Positions 37,829-47,179 are shown, counted from the first letter of the stretch. The stretch is DNA of 64,000 bases from Burkholderiales bacterium RIFCSPHIGHO2_12_FULL_63_20 (GCA_001770775.1 MESA01000034.1:1-64000); one strand, 5' to 3'. Numbers and translations are program-made. The notes: a model not told the origin generated them from the letters alone.

Positions 37829-38674
37829 TCAGGTGCGCCACAGGCGTGAGGGACAGGGGGTGAGGTCCCAGGCGAGGGTGCGCCATTGGCTCCAGACCGA
37901 GACCAGCAAGTCCATGAGCGGTTCGACCCGGGGGGCCAGGGCGCGCAGGACGACGACCTGTTCGTGCGTGCTGGTGCTGCCGCAGGTGGCGGACAGGGCG
38001 TGGTCGACGGAAAGGGCGCGGGCGGCGTCCAACAGGGCCTCGCGCCGGGCGCGGGGCAGGGGGGTGCCGCTGGCGAACCACAGGGTGCCCGTGACGCGGT
38101 GGCCGGCCCAGCCCAGGGGGCTGTCCAGCAGCAGTTGATCGGTGGCGGTGACGGTGCCGCGTTCCAGCCAGACGCCGGGGAGGTCGATCTCCTGGGTGTA
38201 GCGGCCGTGGGGGGGGGCGGGGTCGTCGAAGGGTTCGCCTGCGGCGGGCAGGCCCAGGGCCAGCACGTCCCAGCCGAACATCTCGGCGCGGGGCGCGAGG
38301 TCAAAGCGCATGCGGTTGCTGGCGACGCAGCCACGGTAGGCGATGGTTTCGAGCGGCAGCCATTCGAGGCGGCTGTCGTCGTCTAGGCGGGCGTGCAGGG
38401 TTTGCTGGGCTTCTTCGCCTGCGCTGCGGTAGAAGCGGGTGGCGCCGGGCGTGGTGATGAGCGCATGGCTGTCGCAGGCGAGGTGGGCATCGACCTGGAG
38501 CACGTCACCGCCGACGATGCCGCCGGGCGGGTGCACGAGCACGTGGTGGCAGATGCCCGGTCCTTCAGGGTAGAGGCGTTGCAGGACGCGCAGAGGGCCG
38601 GTGTGGCGGTCGAGGGCGATGGTGCGTTCGCCATCGCGGCGGTAATCGAGGTTCAGTTGACCAAGCCAGCTCAT
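37829..38674 (-). CDS. ureD: Urease accessory protein UreD, orphan
   Basis: A 281-residue UreD/UreH. It has LNLDYRRDGERTIALDRHTGPLRVLQ at the start and the hallmark PPGGIVGGDVLQVDAHL and TTPGATRFYRSAG. UreD acts with UreF and UreG in delivering nickel to apo-urease. Normally it is followed by ureABC; here the next downstream gene is an unrelated response regulator after 192 nt, and no other urease gene is in the window. ATG 38674 was chosen as the family start; the longer frame upstream overlaps the divergent gene. It is divergent from the DUF1415 gene. Confidence 0.9.
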   Translation of the reverse strand: MSWLGQLNLDYRRDGERTIALDRHTGPLRVLQRLYPEGPGICHHVLVHPPGGIVGGDVLQVDAHLACDSHALITTPGATRFYRSAGEEAQQTLHARLDDDSRLEWLPLETIAYRGCVASNRMRFDLAPRAEMFGWDVLALGLPAAGEPFDDPAPPHGRYTQEIDLPGVWLERGTVTATDQLLLDSPLGWAGHRVTGTLWFASGTPLPRARREALLDAARALSVDHALSATCGSTSTHEQVVVLRALAPRVEPLMDLLVSVWSQWRTLAWDLTPCPSRLWRT

Positions 38675-38783
38675 GGGCCTTGTGCGCGTGGTGTGCGGCA
38701 GACTGCAATGTGAAGCGCCCAGTTTAAGGCGGGAGCGTACCGGCGTGAGAGCGCGGGGGGCCGACAACGGCGACAATGACGGC

Positions 38784-39329
38784 ATGAGCATGGAACACGA
38801 CACCGTCATCGAAGACACCCGCAACTGGATGGTCAAGGCCGTCATTGGCCTGAACCTGTGCCCCTTTGCCAAAGGGGTGCATGTGAAAAACCAGGTGCGC
38901 TACCGCGTCTCGGACGCAAGCACGCCCGAGGGCCTGCTGGAAGACCTGATCGAGGAGCTGACGCGCTTGCGCGACGCCGATCCGGAAGAGATTGACACAA
39001 CCTTGCTGGTGCATCCGGGCGTGTTGCAGGATTTTCTGGATTTCAATGACTTTCTGGATGTGGTGGACGCCGCAGTGGAAGACTTAGAGCTGGATGGGGT
39101 CTTGCAGGTGGCCAGTTTTCACCCGGACTACCAGTTCGCGGATGCCGACCCGGACGACGTCGAGAACTACAGCAACCGGGCACCGTACCCGACGCTCCAC
39201 CTGATCCGCGAGGAGAGCCTGGATCGGGCGATCGAGGCCTTCCCGGAGGCCGAGGACATCTACGAAACCAACAAGGCCACGCTGCGCAAGCTCGGGCTGG
39301 AAGGCTGGAAGAAGCTGTGGCAGGTGTGA
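38784..39329 (+). CDS. DUF1415 family protein
   Basis: A 181-residue protein with the family pattern TRNWMVKAVIGLNLCPFAK near the N-terminus, TTLLVHPGVLQDFLDFNDFLD in the middle and ASFHPDYQFADADPDDVENYSNRAPYP toward the end. No biochemical function is established to my knowledge. No signal peptide or membrane helix is present, so it is cytosolic. ATG 38784 was preferred to 38790. It is followed after 12 nt by the prenyltransferase gene. Confidence 0.88.
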   Translation: MSMEHDTVIEDTRNWMVKAVIGLNLCPFAKGVHVKNQVRYRVSDASTPEGLLEDLIEELTRLRDADPEEIDTTLLVHPGVLQDFLDFNDFLDVVDAAVEDLELDGVLQVASFHPDYQFADADPDDVENYSNRAPYPTLHLIREESLDRAIEAFPEAEDIYETNKATLRKLGLEGWKKLWQV

Positions 39330-39341
39330 GTGGGGGAAACG

Positions 39342-40262
39342 ATGGCGAGTGAACACCACCCCTGGTGGGGGCCGGCGCGGGTGCCGTTTCTGCTGCTGAC
39401 GCCGGCCTGCATGGCTTTGGGCGTGGCCTGGAGTGCGTGGCAACTGGCGCAGCAGGGGCAGAGCTTGAATGCACTGGATGCCTTGTTGTGCGTGCTGGGG
39501 GCGCTGGCGGCGCATGTGGCGGTGAACGCGCTCAACGAGCACCATGACTTTCGCAGTGGGCTGGATCAGCGCACGCACCGCACGCCCTTCAGTGGCGGCA
39601 GCGGGGTGTTGCCTGCGTACCCCTCGCTGGCGCCTGTGGCCTGGGCGATGGGGTGGGGCGCTTTGCTGTTCACGGTGTTGACGGGCTTGTATTTCGTGGT
39701 GAGTCGGCCTGCGCTGTTGTGGGATTTGGCGCCTTTGGGCTTGGTGGGCGTGGCAGTGGTGGTGTCGTACACGCCCTGGCTGACCCGTCACCCCTGGTTG
39801 TGCTTGATGGCGCCGGGCCTGGGTTTCGGGCCCTTGATGTTGCTGGGCACCGAGGTGGTGTTGAAGGGCGCGATGTCGTGGCAAGGCCTGGCCTTGTCGG
39901 TGTTGCCGTTTTGCCTGGCCAACAACCTGTTGTTGCTGAACCAGTTTCCGGATGTGGCGGCCGACCAGTCCGTGGGGCGCCGCACCTTGCCCGTACTGCT
40001 GGGGCGGGTGGGCAGCGTGCCGGTGCTGGGCCTGCAATACGGGCTGGCGTTTGGCGCGGTGCTGCTGGGGTTGGCGCTGGGATGGTGGCCCGCTGCGACC
40101 GGCCTGGCGGTGCTGGGGCTACCGCTGGCGGTGAGAGCCTGGCAGCGGGCTCAGGCTCACGCGGACGATCTGCCGGGTTTGCAGCCGGCGATGGCCTTGA
40201 ACGTGGCGGTGAACCTGATCAGCCCGGTGCTGGCGGCGCTGGGCTTGGTGCTGTCGATCTGA
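39342..40262 (+). CDS. UbiA-superfamily prenyltransferase (MenA-like)
   Basis: A 306-residue membrane protein with eight or nine hydrophobic helices. The two Asp-rich motifs of aromatic prenyltransferases are present: NALNEHHDFRSGLDQRT and NQFPDVAADQSVGRRTLPV. The second has the DxxxDxxxGxxT form seen in MenA and related enzymes. Such proteins attach a polyprenyl chain to an aromatic acceptor. No menaquinone or ubiquinone genes surround it, so the acceptor is unknown. ATG 39342 lies behind GGGGGAAA, 12 nt after the DUF1415 stop, so the two are probably one transcript. Confidence 0.82.
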   Translation: MASEHHPWWGPARVPFLLLTPACMALGVAWSAWQLAQQGQSLNALDALLCVLGALAAHVAVNALNEHHDFRSGLDQRTHRTPFSGGSGVLPAYPSLAPVAWAMGWGALLFTVLTGLYFVVSRPALLWDLAPLGLVGVAVVVSYTPWLTRHPWLCLMAPGLGFGPLMLLGTEVVLKGAMSWQGLALSVLPFCLANNLLLLNQFPDVAADQSVGRRTLPVLLGRVGSVPVLGLQYGLAFGAVLLGLALGWWPAATGLAVLGLPLAVRAWQRAQAHADDLPGLQPAMALNVAVNLISPVLAALGLVLSI

Positions 40263-40271
40263 GCCTGAGTT

Positions 40272-40967
40272 TCAGTCGGGGGTGATGCTGCCGGTGTCCA
40301 GCCCCAATTCGTCGGCCAGACGGGTCACGATGTGACGCAGCGAAGCGATCTCGGCTGCCATGCGGGCTTGCGACTCACGCAGTGCAGTGATTTCGGCCTG
40401 GAGTTCGTCGGTGGCGGGGCTCTGGTGAGCGGCTTGGGCGTATCCGGCTGAGGCGTCGCCGTGGGCAGATGCCACCACATCGCCGCACAGCAGGTGGGCC
40501 CAGCGGGATTCGCGGGCGCCCGGTGCGCGGGGCAGCTTCACGACGCGCGGCGGCTCTTTGGCGGCCAGCTCGTCGAGGAAGGCTTCGACCGAGGAGACGT
40601 CGGCAAAGCGGTGCAGGCGTTCGGTGTGCAGGCGCAGCTCGGCGGCGGTTTGCGGGCCACGCAGCATCAAGAGCGTGAGCAGGGCCACGGCCTGGCTGGG
40701 CACACCCAAGCCACGCGCCGCGTTGTGGTCGAAGCGCACCACGCGGCTGCCGCTGACTTCGTTGACGAGGCTGAGTTCACGCAGGCCATTGACCGCATCC
40801 AGCACCTCGGCTTCGCTCAGTTGCAGGACCGGGTCGCGGGCAGTTTTCTGGTTGCAGCCCAGGGTGAGGGCGTTGAGCGACAACGGGTAGCTGTCAGGGA
40901 CGGTGTGCTGCTTTTCGACCAGCACGGCAAGGACTCTGGCTTCTTCGGAGGTCAACGGGCGCGTCAT
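40272..40967 (-). CDS. YceH/UPF0502 (DUF480) family protein
   Basis: A 231-residue protein made of two winged-helix units: [42 protein letters not shown] at the start, then [28 protein letters not shown]-terminal coiled coil (about 190-225) follows. The family is widespread in proteobacteria, with no defined function. ATG 40967 gives the conserved [11 protein letters not shown] start. It converges with the prenyltransferase gene, 9 nt apart. Confidence 0.9.
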   Translation of the reverse strand: MTRPLTSEEARVLAVLVEKQHTVPDSYPLSLNALTLGCNQKTARDPVLQLSEAEVLDAVNGLRELSLVNEVSGSRVVRFDHNAARGLGVPSQAVALLTLLMLRGPQTAAELRLHTERLHRFADVSSVEAFLDELAAKEPPRVVKLPRAPGARESRWAHLLCGDVVASAHGDASAGYAQAAHQSPATDELQAEITALRESQARMAAEIASLRHIVTRLADELGLDTGSITPD

Positions 40968-41052
40968 GGGCGGTGCAGGGCAGGGATCAGTGGGTGAGCG
41001 TAAACCATACCATGTGCCGTCTGGCGCGTCCGACCGGATTGCAGTGCTGCCG

Positions 41053-41826
41053 TCAGTGGTTTTGGCCACCGCGGTGTGCCCAGGCAGTGGTGCGGGTTTC
41101 GACCACAGAGAAGAGCTCGTACATGATCATGGCCATGGCACCGATGACGACCAGCCCGGCGAAGGCCAGGCCCATTTGCATCGACGAGCCGGCGCTGATG
41201 AGCAGGTAGCCGATGCCTTCGTTGGATGCCGTCATTTCTGACACCGTGGTGCCCACGAAGGCCAGGGTGATGGCAACCTTGAGCGAGCCGAAGAAGTAGG
41301 GCAGGGACCGCGGCAGGCCGACCTTCATCAGCACGTCCCAGCGCTTGGCGCCCAGCACGCGCAGCACGTCTTCCAGTTCGGGCTCCAGCGTGGCCAGGCC
41401 GGTGGCGATGTTGACCATGATCGGGAAGAAACTGATGAGGAAAGCGGTGAGGATGGCCGGGCCCGGGCCAATGCCGAACCAGACCACGAGGATGGGAACG
41501 AAGGCCGCTTTGGGCAGGGCGTTGAAGCCGGTCATCAGCGGGTAGACGGCGGCGTAGGCCAGGCGCGAGCTGCCGATGAGAAAACCCAGCAGCACGCCCA
41601 CCACGATGGCGATGGCAAAGCCGGCCAGGGTCACCCACAGGGTGCGCCAGGCGTGGCGCAGGATTTCGCTGTGGAACTCGAGCAGCTGGGACGCGATGCG
41701 GGCCGGGCTGGGGAAAATGAATTCGGACACATTCAAGGCCGAGCACAGCACCTGCCAGAGGATGAGGACGCCCAGCAGCAGCACCCAGGGCGCCCAGCGG
41801 GCTTGTTGTTTGGCGCTGAGTTTCAT
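41053..41826 (-). CDS. ABC transporter permease, NitT/TauT type
   Basis: A 257-residue inner-membrane permease with about six helices and the cytosolic EAA loop ([35 protein letters not shown]), the binding-protein-dependent permease signature. It belongs to the group that imports nitrate, taurine, sulfonates, pyrimidine precursors and similar small anions or heterocycles. Its start overlaps the ATPase stop by 4 nt (ATGA). It is the last gene of the SBP-ATPase-permease operon, whose promoter carries the putative GntR site. Confidence 0.93.
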   Translation of the reverse strand: MKLSAKQQARWAPWVLLLGVLILWQVLCSALNVSEFIFPSPARIASQLLEFHSEILRHAWRTLWVTLAGFAIAIVVGVLLGFLIGSSRLAYAAVYPLMTGFNALPKAAFVPILVVWFGIGPGPAILTAFLISFFPIMVNIATGLATLEPELEDVLRVLGAKRWDVLMKVGLPRSLPYFFGSLKVAITLAFVGTTVSEMTASNEGIGYLLISAGSSMQMGLAFAGLVVIGAMAMIMYELFSVVETRTTAWAHRGGQNH

Positions 41827-42650
41827 TGCGCGATCTCCGTGGCGGTCTGGATGGTGGCGGGTTTGCGCATCGCGCCAATATGGGCGCGCAGTTCATGCAC
41901 GATGCCGGTGAACTCGGGGGTGTAGGTCACCTCCAGATCGCGGGGGCGGGGCAGTTCGATCTCGCGCTTGGCGAGGATGCGGCCCGGGCTCTTGCTCATC
42001 ACATACACCGTGTCCGCCAGGAAGACGGCCTCGCGCAGGTCGTGGGTGACGAGGATGACGTTGAACTTCTGCACCGCCTGCAGGTCGCGCAGGGCGCACC
42101 ACAGCTCCTCGCGGGTGAAGGCGTCGAGCGCGCCGAAGGGTTCGTCGAGCAGCAGCATCTTGGGTTCGTGGATGAGGGCGCGGCAGATGCTGGCGCGTTG
42201 CTGCATGCCGCCCGAGAGCTCCCAGGGGAACTTGTCTTCGTAGCCGCCCAGGCCCACGCTTTCCAGCAGGGCGCGGGCCTTGGCCGCGTATTCCTTGCGC
42301 TTGGCCTTGAAGCTGGCGCGGAAGGGTTCGACGATCTCCAAGGGCAGCAGCACGTTATCGAGTGTGGAGCGCCAGGGCAGCAGCGACGGGGCCTGGAAGG
42401 CCATGCCAGTGATCTTGAGCGGACCGGTCACGGGCTCTCCCCCGATCGTGATGTGGCCCTGGGTGGGCTGCTTCAAGCCGGTGGTCAGCTTCATGAAGGT
42501 GGACTTGCCGCACCCGGAAGGGCCGACGATGGCCACGAACTCGCCTTCGCGGATCTGCAGGTTCAGATCCTCGACGGCGAACTGTCCTTGGGCCCACAAC
42601 GCGTCGTTGTAGGCCAACCAGACATTCTGAAAATCAACAAAGGCGGTCAT
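41823..42650 (-). CDS. ABC transporter ATP-binding protein, NitT/TauT type
   Basis: A 275-residue ATPase with Walker A VGPSGCGKSTFMKL, signature ELSGGMQQRASICRAL, Walker B MLLLDEPFGALD and H loop LVTHDLREAVFLAD. A C-terminal extension of about 40 residues follows the core, as is common for this subfamily. It is coupled to the permease by ATGA and lies 31 nt after the binding-protein gene. Confidence 0.95.
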   Translation of the reverse strand: MTAFVDFQNVWLAYNDALWAQGQFAVEDLNLQIREGEFVAIVGPSGCGKSTFMKLTTGLKQPTQGHITIGGEPVTGPLKITGMAFQAPSLLPWRSTLDNVLLPLEIVEPFRASFKAKRKEYAAKARALLESVGLGGYEDKFPWELSGGMQQRASICRALIHEPKMLLLDEPFGALDAFTREELWCALRDLQAVQKFNVILVTHDLREAVFLADTVYVMSKSPGRILAKREIELPRPRDLEVTYTPEFTGIVHELRAHIGAMRKPATIQTATEIAQ

Positions 42651-42681
42651 GGCTAGTCCTCAGGTGCGGTTTGCGCGCGGG

Positions 42682-43737
42682 TTACTTCTTGGGGGGCAGG
42701 ACGTTGAGCTCGGCGGCCGAGGGCAGGTAGGCCGAGGTCCAGACGGCGTCGGCGTTGACGCGGGTCTTGGTGGCGAAGGCGTCACCCACTTGCGAGGCCA
42801 TCAGGGCCAAGCGCGGCAGCTTGACCTGACCGAAGCCTTCGGCGCGTGCGTCCGGGCTGGCGATGACCTGGTCGATGGCCATCTTCAGGCGGCGCTTTTC
42901 CAGCTCGACGTTGATGATGCCGTCGCGGGCCTTGACGTGTTCGATGGCTGCGTCGGGGTTGGCCAGGACTTCCTTGGTGCCCTTGGCGAAGGCCTTGAGG
43001 AAGGCTTTGACGGCGGCGGGGTTCTCTTTGAGGATCTTGGGCGAGGCGATGATGGCGTTGCCATACAGCTTCACGCCGTGCAAGGCGTAGGGGAACATGA
43101 CCACATCGCCTGCCTTGGCGCCACGGGCTTCGAGGTTGAGCAGGCTGGTGAAGGAAAAGCCGGTGATGGCGTCGACGTCACCGCGCACCAGCATGGTTTC
43201 GCGCAACGGCGGGTCCATGCTGACCCAGGTGGCGCCGTTGACCTTGTTGGCCTTGGCGAAGATGGGCCAGGCTTTGCGACCGGCATCGAACACGGGCGCG
43301 CCCAGCTTTTTGCCGGCCAGGTCCGCCGGGGTCTGGATGCCGGACTTCTTGAGGGCGAAGACGGCGGCCGGCGTGTTGTTGTAGACCATCATGATGGCCA
43401 CGGGCTTGTTGGGCGCGTCGGGGTTGTTGGCGTGGAACTCCATCAGGGCGGCGATGTCGGCCAGGCCCAGGTCGTAGGAGCCTGAGGCGACGCGGGTGAC
43501 GGTGCCGCCCGAGCCGTTGCCGGCGTCCACGGTCACATCCAGGCCGGCTTGCTTGAAGTAGCCTTTGGCCACCGGTTGCAAGAACAGTGCGGAGGGGCCT
43601 TCGAAGCGCCAGTCGAGCTGGAACTTGATGGGCGTTTGCGCGTGCACCGTGGTGGGGAGGCTCATGCCCCAGCTGAGTGCGGCGGCAGAGGCCACGGTGG
43701 CGAGCAGGGTGCGACGGGGGCGGGACGAGACGGTCAT
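42682..43737 (-). CDS. ABC transporter substrate-binding protein (NMT1/THI5-like)
   Basis: A 351-residue periplasmic protein. The signal peptide has a twin-arginine-like PRRTLLATV start and ends near TTVHA. The mature part has KFQLDWRFEGPSALFLQPVAKGYFKQAGLDVTVDAGNGSGGTVTRVASGSYDLGLAD, the NMT1-like fold. LDWxxEGPxA and the Tyr-rich pocket resemble proteins that bind thiamine precursors, riboflavin or other heterocycles rather than nitrate. The shared operator with the urate regulator suggests a purine-related ligand; this is inference. ATG 43737 was chosen for the signal peptide. Confidence 0.88.
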   Translation of the reverse strand: MTVSSRPRRTLLATVASAAALSWGMSLPTTVHAQTPIKFQLDWRFEGPSALFLQPVAKGYFKQAGLDVTVDAGNGSGGTVTRVASGSYDLGLADIAALMEFHANNPDAPNKPVAIMMVYNNTPAAVFALKKSGIQTPADLAGKKLGAPVFDAGRKAWPIFAKANKVNGATWVSMDPPLRETMLVRGDVDAITGFSFTSLLNLEARGAKAGDVVMFPYALHGVKLYGNAIIASPKILKENPAAVKAFLKAFAKGTKEVLANPDAAIEHVKARDGIINVELEKRRLKMAIDQVIASPDARAEGFGQVKLPRLALMASQVGDAFATKTRVNADAVWTSAYLPSAAELNVLPPKK

Positions 43738-43758
43738 GGGGCAGACTCCAGCGAGTGA

Positions 43759-43773
43759 CAAAACTGTATACAG
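43759..43773 (-). promoter_or_regulatory. Putative GntR operator at the ABC importer promoter
   Basis: The perfect palindrome CTGTATACAG (43764-43773) lies about 27 nt upstream of the binding-protein start. On the minus strand, TGTATACAGTTTTG (43772-43759) is identical over 14 nt to 56912-56925, in the promoter region of the GntR regulator and hiuH. FCD-type GntR proteins often bind TGTATACA-like dyads. Confidence 0.6.
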
Positions 43774-43891
43774 TCCTGTTTGCGAGATTCGTGCCAGTTC
43801 ATTCCGGGGGGGATGTGCCCTACGGCTGTCGTCGTGGGAGGGGTGCGGGCCGCCTAGAATGCGACCCTTGTTGTTTAAACGGGGTGGACGC

Positions 43892-44737
43892 GTGTCGGAT
43901 CGTCTTTTTGTCTTGTCTCAGTACGTGCTGCCCAAGCAGGCCTTGACCGCTTTGGCGGGTGTGGGTGCCTCGGCGCGCGGTGGTGCACTGACCACGCGTT
44001 TCATCCGCTGGTTCGTGGGCCGTTATGGCGTGAACATGGCCGAGGCGGCCAACCCGGACATTGGCAGCTACCCCACGTTCAACGAGTTCTTCTCGCGGGC
44101 CTTGAAGCCGGGGGCGCGTCCGCTGGCCGATGCCGACCTGATCAGCCCTGTGGATGGGGCCATCAGCCAGTTCGGGCCGATTCGACGTGATCAGATTTTC
44201 CAGGCCAAGGGGCACGATTACTCGACCACCACGCTGGTGGGGGGGGATGCGCAACTGGCCCAGCGCTTTGACGATGGGCATTTTGCGACGCTGTACCTGA
44301 GTCCCAAGGACTATCACCGCATCCACATGCCTTGTGATGGGCGCTTGACGCGCATGATCTACGTGCCAGGCGATCTGTTCTCGGTGAACCCGGCGACCGC
44401 CCGGGGCGTGCCCGGCCTGTTCGCGCGCAACGAGCGGGTGGTGTGCGTGTTCGAGTCGGAGCAGGGGCCGTTTGTGCTGACGCTGGTGGGCGCCACCATT
44501 GTGGGCAGCATGGCCACCGTGTGGCATGGCGTGGTGAACCCGCCACGCAGCAAGCAGGTGCGCGAGTGGCGCTACGACGACCAGCAGATCGCCTTCAAGA
44601 AGGGCGAGGAGATGGGTCGATTCCTGCTGGGCTCGACCGTGGTGATGCTCTTCCCCAAGGGGGATATGCGCTTCAACCCGGCGTGGGGGCCCAGCGGTGC
44701 GATCCGCATGGGTGAGGCGATGGCGCAGCGCGGCTGA
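43892..44737 (+). CDS. psd: Phosphatidylserine decarboxylase, long (E. coli) type
   Basis: A 281-residue proenzyme with the classic self-cleavage site LGST (residues 246-249), where Ser248 becomes the pyruvoyl group. Other family segments are TFNEFFSRALKPGARP, ISPVDGAISQFG, LYLSPKDYHRIHMP with catalytic His, FARNERV and GATIVGSM. It makes phosphatidylethanolamine at the inner membrane. GTG 43892 is preceded by GGGGTGGA and gives the usual start (MSDRLFVLSQYVLPK). This is the second Psd in the window; the short type at 10026 has the archaeal/alpha-proteobacterial-like RFGS site. It is divergent from the ABC importer. Confidence 0.94.
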   Translation: MSDRLFVLSQYVLPKQALTALAGVGASARGGALTTRFIRWFVGRYGVNMAEAANPDIGSYPTFNEFFSRALKPGARPLADADLISPVDGAISQFGPIRRDQIFQAKGHDYSTTTLVGGDAQLAQRFDDGHFATLYLSPKDYHRIHMPCDGRLTRMIYVPGDLFSVNPATARGVPGLFARNERVVCVFESEQGPFVLTLVGATIVGSMATVWHGVVNPPRSKQVREWRYDDQQIAFKKGEEMGRFLLGSTVVMLFPKGDMRFNPAWGPSGAIRMGEAMAQRG

Positions 44738-44814
44738 GTGGGTGTGGATGAGTGGGCGTTGCGCCGCCGCACCGGGGGCGTGAGGCCCCTCTGCGGTGAC
44801 GGCGGGAGCGCGCC

Positions 44815-45606
44815 TCAGTAGACCTCGACCGGGTCCTGCAGGATGAAGAGGCAGTCATCCGGGTGGCTGTTGACCATGGCGTGGCTGGCGTCTTCAATGT
44901 CGTAGCGGCTGCTGATCGGCAGTTCGCTGTCGAGGTGGTTGGCGATGGCGTGGGCCACTTCGTTGGAGCGTGAGCCGCAAACGATGCGGGTCGGGATCGA
45001 GAGCTGAGCCAGCTCGTCACGTGTGTGGCGGATCTGGGTGCACAGGTCCCAGTGGCGCAGGTTGTTGGCAGTCAGCGGCGCCATCATGTCCTTCACGAAG
45101 GCAGGCAGGGCTTCGAACTCGTTGCCGCCGCCCCAGAAGTCGATGACCTGGCCGCAGGCGTAGGGCACCTGGTTGGCGGCGTCCTGGCGGTAGCGCTGCA
45201 GGAAGGCATCGACCTGGGCCTGCATGTCGGCGTCGCCCATGGTTTGCAGCACCCAGGTGGCGACCGGTTCGAACAAGGTCAGCTCATGGATGGGCAGAGA
45301 GCCTTTGAGGGCCTGGGACAGGGCCACCACCCCGCCGTAGGAGTGACCGACCAGGTGAATGGGCTCGTCGGTCAGCGAGCGCACCACGTCTTCGATGAGG
45401 CTCAGCTCTGTTTCGATGGTGGGCGCCTCGAAGTCTTGTGGATCGGGCGTGCCGCAGTGTCCGGGCAGCTTGATGGCGATGCAGGTGTGGCGAGCCGACA
45501 GCTGCTCGATCATCTTCTTCCAGGTGGACGTCGTGGCATAGGAGCCGTGCACGAAGACGATGGGCGAGCCGGAGCCGGTGAGTTGGTAATGGTCGGACAG
45601 GGGCAT
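44815..45606 (-). CDS. Alpha/beta hydrolase
   Basis: A 263-residue hydrolase with the oxyanion-side motif VFVHGSYATTSTWKKM, the nucleophile elbow LVGHSYGGVVA, and a C-terminal His in EDASHAMVNSH. The pattern is that of small cytosolic esterases or dehalogenase-like enzymes; the substrate cannot be predicted. It is divergent from the flavodoxin gene and convergent with psd, in a GC-rich 77-nt gap. Confidence 0.88.
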   Translation of the reverse strand: MPLSDHYQLTGSGSPIVFVHGSYATTSTWKKMIEQLSARHTCIAIKLPGHCGTPDPQDFEAPTIETELSLIEDVVRSLTDEPIHLVGHSYGGVVALSQALKGSLPIHELTLFEPVATWVLQTMGDADMQAQVDAFLQRYRQDAANQVPYACGQVIDFWGGGNEFEALPAFVKDMMAPLTANNLRHWDLCTQIRHTRDELAQLSIPTRIVCGSRSNEVAHAIANHLDSELPISSRYDIEDASHAMVNSHPDDCLFILQDPVEVY

Positions 45607-45657
45607 GGGGACAGGGGCGAAATGGCGAATTCAAGTCTTTGAGTCTATGCTGTGAGC

Positions 45658-46167
45658 ATGTCTGCAGCCAAGCCCTCCAAGACCCTGTTGATCGTGTACC
45701 ACTCGTTGACCGATGGCACGCGTCAGATGGCCGAGGCCGCGCGCGTGGGTGCTGCGGCGGAGGAGGGCGTCGAGGTTCGGATGCTGCACGCCTCGCAGGC
45801 GGGGCCGGACGACGTTCTGGCGGCCGAAGGCTTGATCTTTGCGACGCCGGAGAACCTTGCGGCCATCAGCGGGCAGCTCAAGGATTTTTTCGACCGCAGT
45901 TACTACCCTGTGCTCGACCGGGTCAACGGCCGGCCGTATGCCAGCCTGATCTGCGCGGGCAGCGATGGGCACAACGCGGCGCGGCAGATCGAGCGCATTG
46001 CCACGGGGTGGCGGCTGAAGCCGGTCGCCGAGCCCTTGATCGTGTGCACGCATGCGCAGACGCCGGAGGCCATTCTGGCGCCCAAGCAGATTGCGCCCGA
46101 GGACCTGGAGCGCTGTCAGGCGCTGGGCGAGTCGTTGGCTGCGGGGCTGGCGCTGGGGGTGTTCTGA
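45658..46167 (+). CDS. Flavodoxin/NADPH-dependent FMN reductase-like protein
   Basis: A 169-residue flavodoxin-fold protein. The FMN phosphate loop is LIVYHSLTDGTRQMAEAA, the aromatic-ring contact segment is FATPENLAAISGQLKDFFDRSYY, and LICAGSDGHNAARQIERIA follows, as in the small flavodoxin family linked to NAD(P)H:quinone-type reductases. It is probably a soluble electron carrier or reductase. ATG 45658 was preferred over an in-frame GTG at 45652. It is convergent with the RluA-type gene. Confidence 0.85.
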   Translation: MSAAKPSKTLLIVYHSLTDGTRQMAEAARVGAAAEEGVEVRMLHASQAGPDDVLAAEGLIFATPENLAAISGQLKDFFDRSYYPVLDRVNGRPYASLICAGSDGHNAARQIERIATGWRLKPVAEPLIVCTHAQTPEAILAPKQIAPEDLERCQALGESLAAGLALGVF

Positions 46168-46237
46168 GCTTGCGCTGATCGTGGGCCCGCCTGTGCAGGT
46201 CTGACCGTGGCCGGTCAACAGGCCTGTTCGGAAGGCG

Positions 46238-47179
46238 TCAGGTGGGCTGCGTGCCGACGATGTCCAGGCTCAGGCGACGTGGGCTTTCAAAGACGCGTTC
46301 CTCGCCCGTGATGGGGTCGGTGAAGGCCAGGGTGCGCGCCAGCAATTGCAGCGGTCGGCTGAAATCCGGGGGCACGTCGGGCGGCAGGGCCGGTTGCAGT
46401 TCCGGGTAGATCTGGTCGTGCAGGATGGGGATGCCCAGCGCGTTGAGATGGGCGCGCAACTGGTGCTTTTGACCGGTGACGGGCAGCAGCCGGTAGTGGC
46501 CCCAGTGCCCGCGCCGGTCGATCAACTCGATCGCGGTTTCGGCGTTGGTCTCGCCTTCGACCTCGTGCATGGCCATGAAGCGCTCGCTTTCGGCCAGACG
46601 GCTGCGGCGGACCATGGGCAGCGTCAGGTCGGCACGCCACGGGGCGATGGCCTCGTAGGTCTTGCGCACGGCCTTGTCCCGAAACAAGGCCTGGTAGGCG
46701 TGGCGGGTGTCGGGCTGGATGGTGAAGGCGACCAGGCCCGCGGTTTCGCGGTCGATGCGGTGCATGGGCACCAGGGTGTCGATGCCGAGCTTGCGCTTGA
46801 GGCGCACCAGCAGCGTTTCTTGCAGGTAGCGACCCTTGGGGGTGACGGACAGGAAGTGCGGTTTGTCGGCCACGATCAGGAAGTCGTCCTGAAAGACCAC
46901 GGTTTCTTCAAATGGCACGGGGTGCTCGTAGGGCAGGGCGCGCCAGTAGTAGAGCTTGGTCTGCGGGCGGTAGGGCGCCTCAGGCGGGACGGGGTGGCCT
47001 TGTGGGTCGAGCACCTCGCCCTGGCTCATGCGCTGAGCCCAATCGGCCCGCGAGACGGCGGGGATGCGCTCGCTCAGGAAGTCGAGCACGGTGGCCCAGG
47101 GGCCGCTGGGCAGCGCCACGGTGCTGGGGCTGACACCTTGGCGTGTCGGCGGGGTGTAGTCAGACTTGGGACGCGACAT
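46238..47179 (-). CDS. RluA-family pseudouridine synthase
   Basis: A 313-residue enzyme with the catalytic Asp in MHRIDRETAGLVAF, the family's (I/V)xDKPH element as IVADKPHFLSVTP, and the C-terminal VTGQKHQLRAHLNALGIPILHD. It isomerises uridine to pseudouridine in rRNA or tRNA; the target site is not predictable. The N-terminal 60 residues act as an S4-like or linker region. ATG 47179 overlaps the upstream HipA-type gene by 20 nt. Longer frames upstream read through that gene and are not family-like. Confidence 0.9.
   Translation of the reverse strand: MSRPKSDYTPPTRQGVSPSTVALPSGPWATVLDFLSERIPAVSRADWAQRMSQGEVLDPQGHPVPPEAPYRPQTKLYYWRALPYEHPVPFEETVVFQDDFLIVADKPHFLSVTPKGRYLQETLLVRLKRKLGIDTLVPMHRIDRETAGLVAFTIQPDTRHAYQALFRDKAVRKTYEAIAPWRADLTLPMVRRSRLAESERFMAMHEVEGETNAETAIELIDRRGHWGHYRLLPVTGQKHQLRAHLNALGIPILHDQIYPELQPALPPDVPPDFSRPLQLLARTLAFTDPITGEERVFESPRRLSLDIVGTQPT

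Noticed and set aside
44738..44814. GC-rich dyads between psd and the alpha/beta hydrolase gene as a terminator
   Set aside because: Several overlapping weak stems are possible, but no clean stem-loop with a T-run can be supported.
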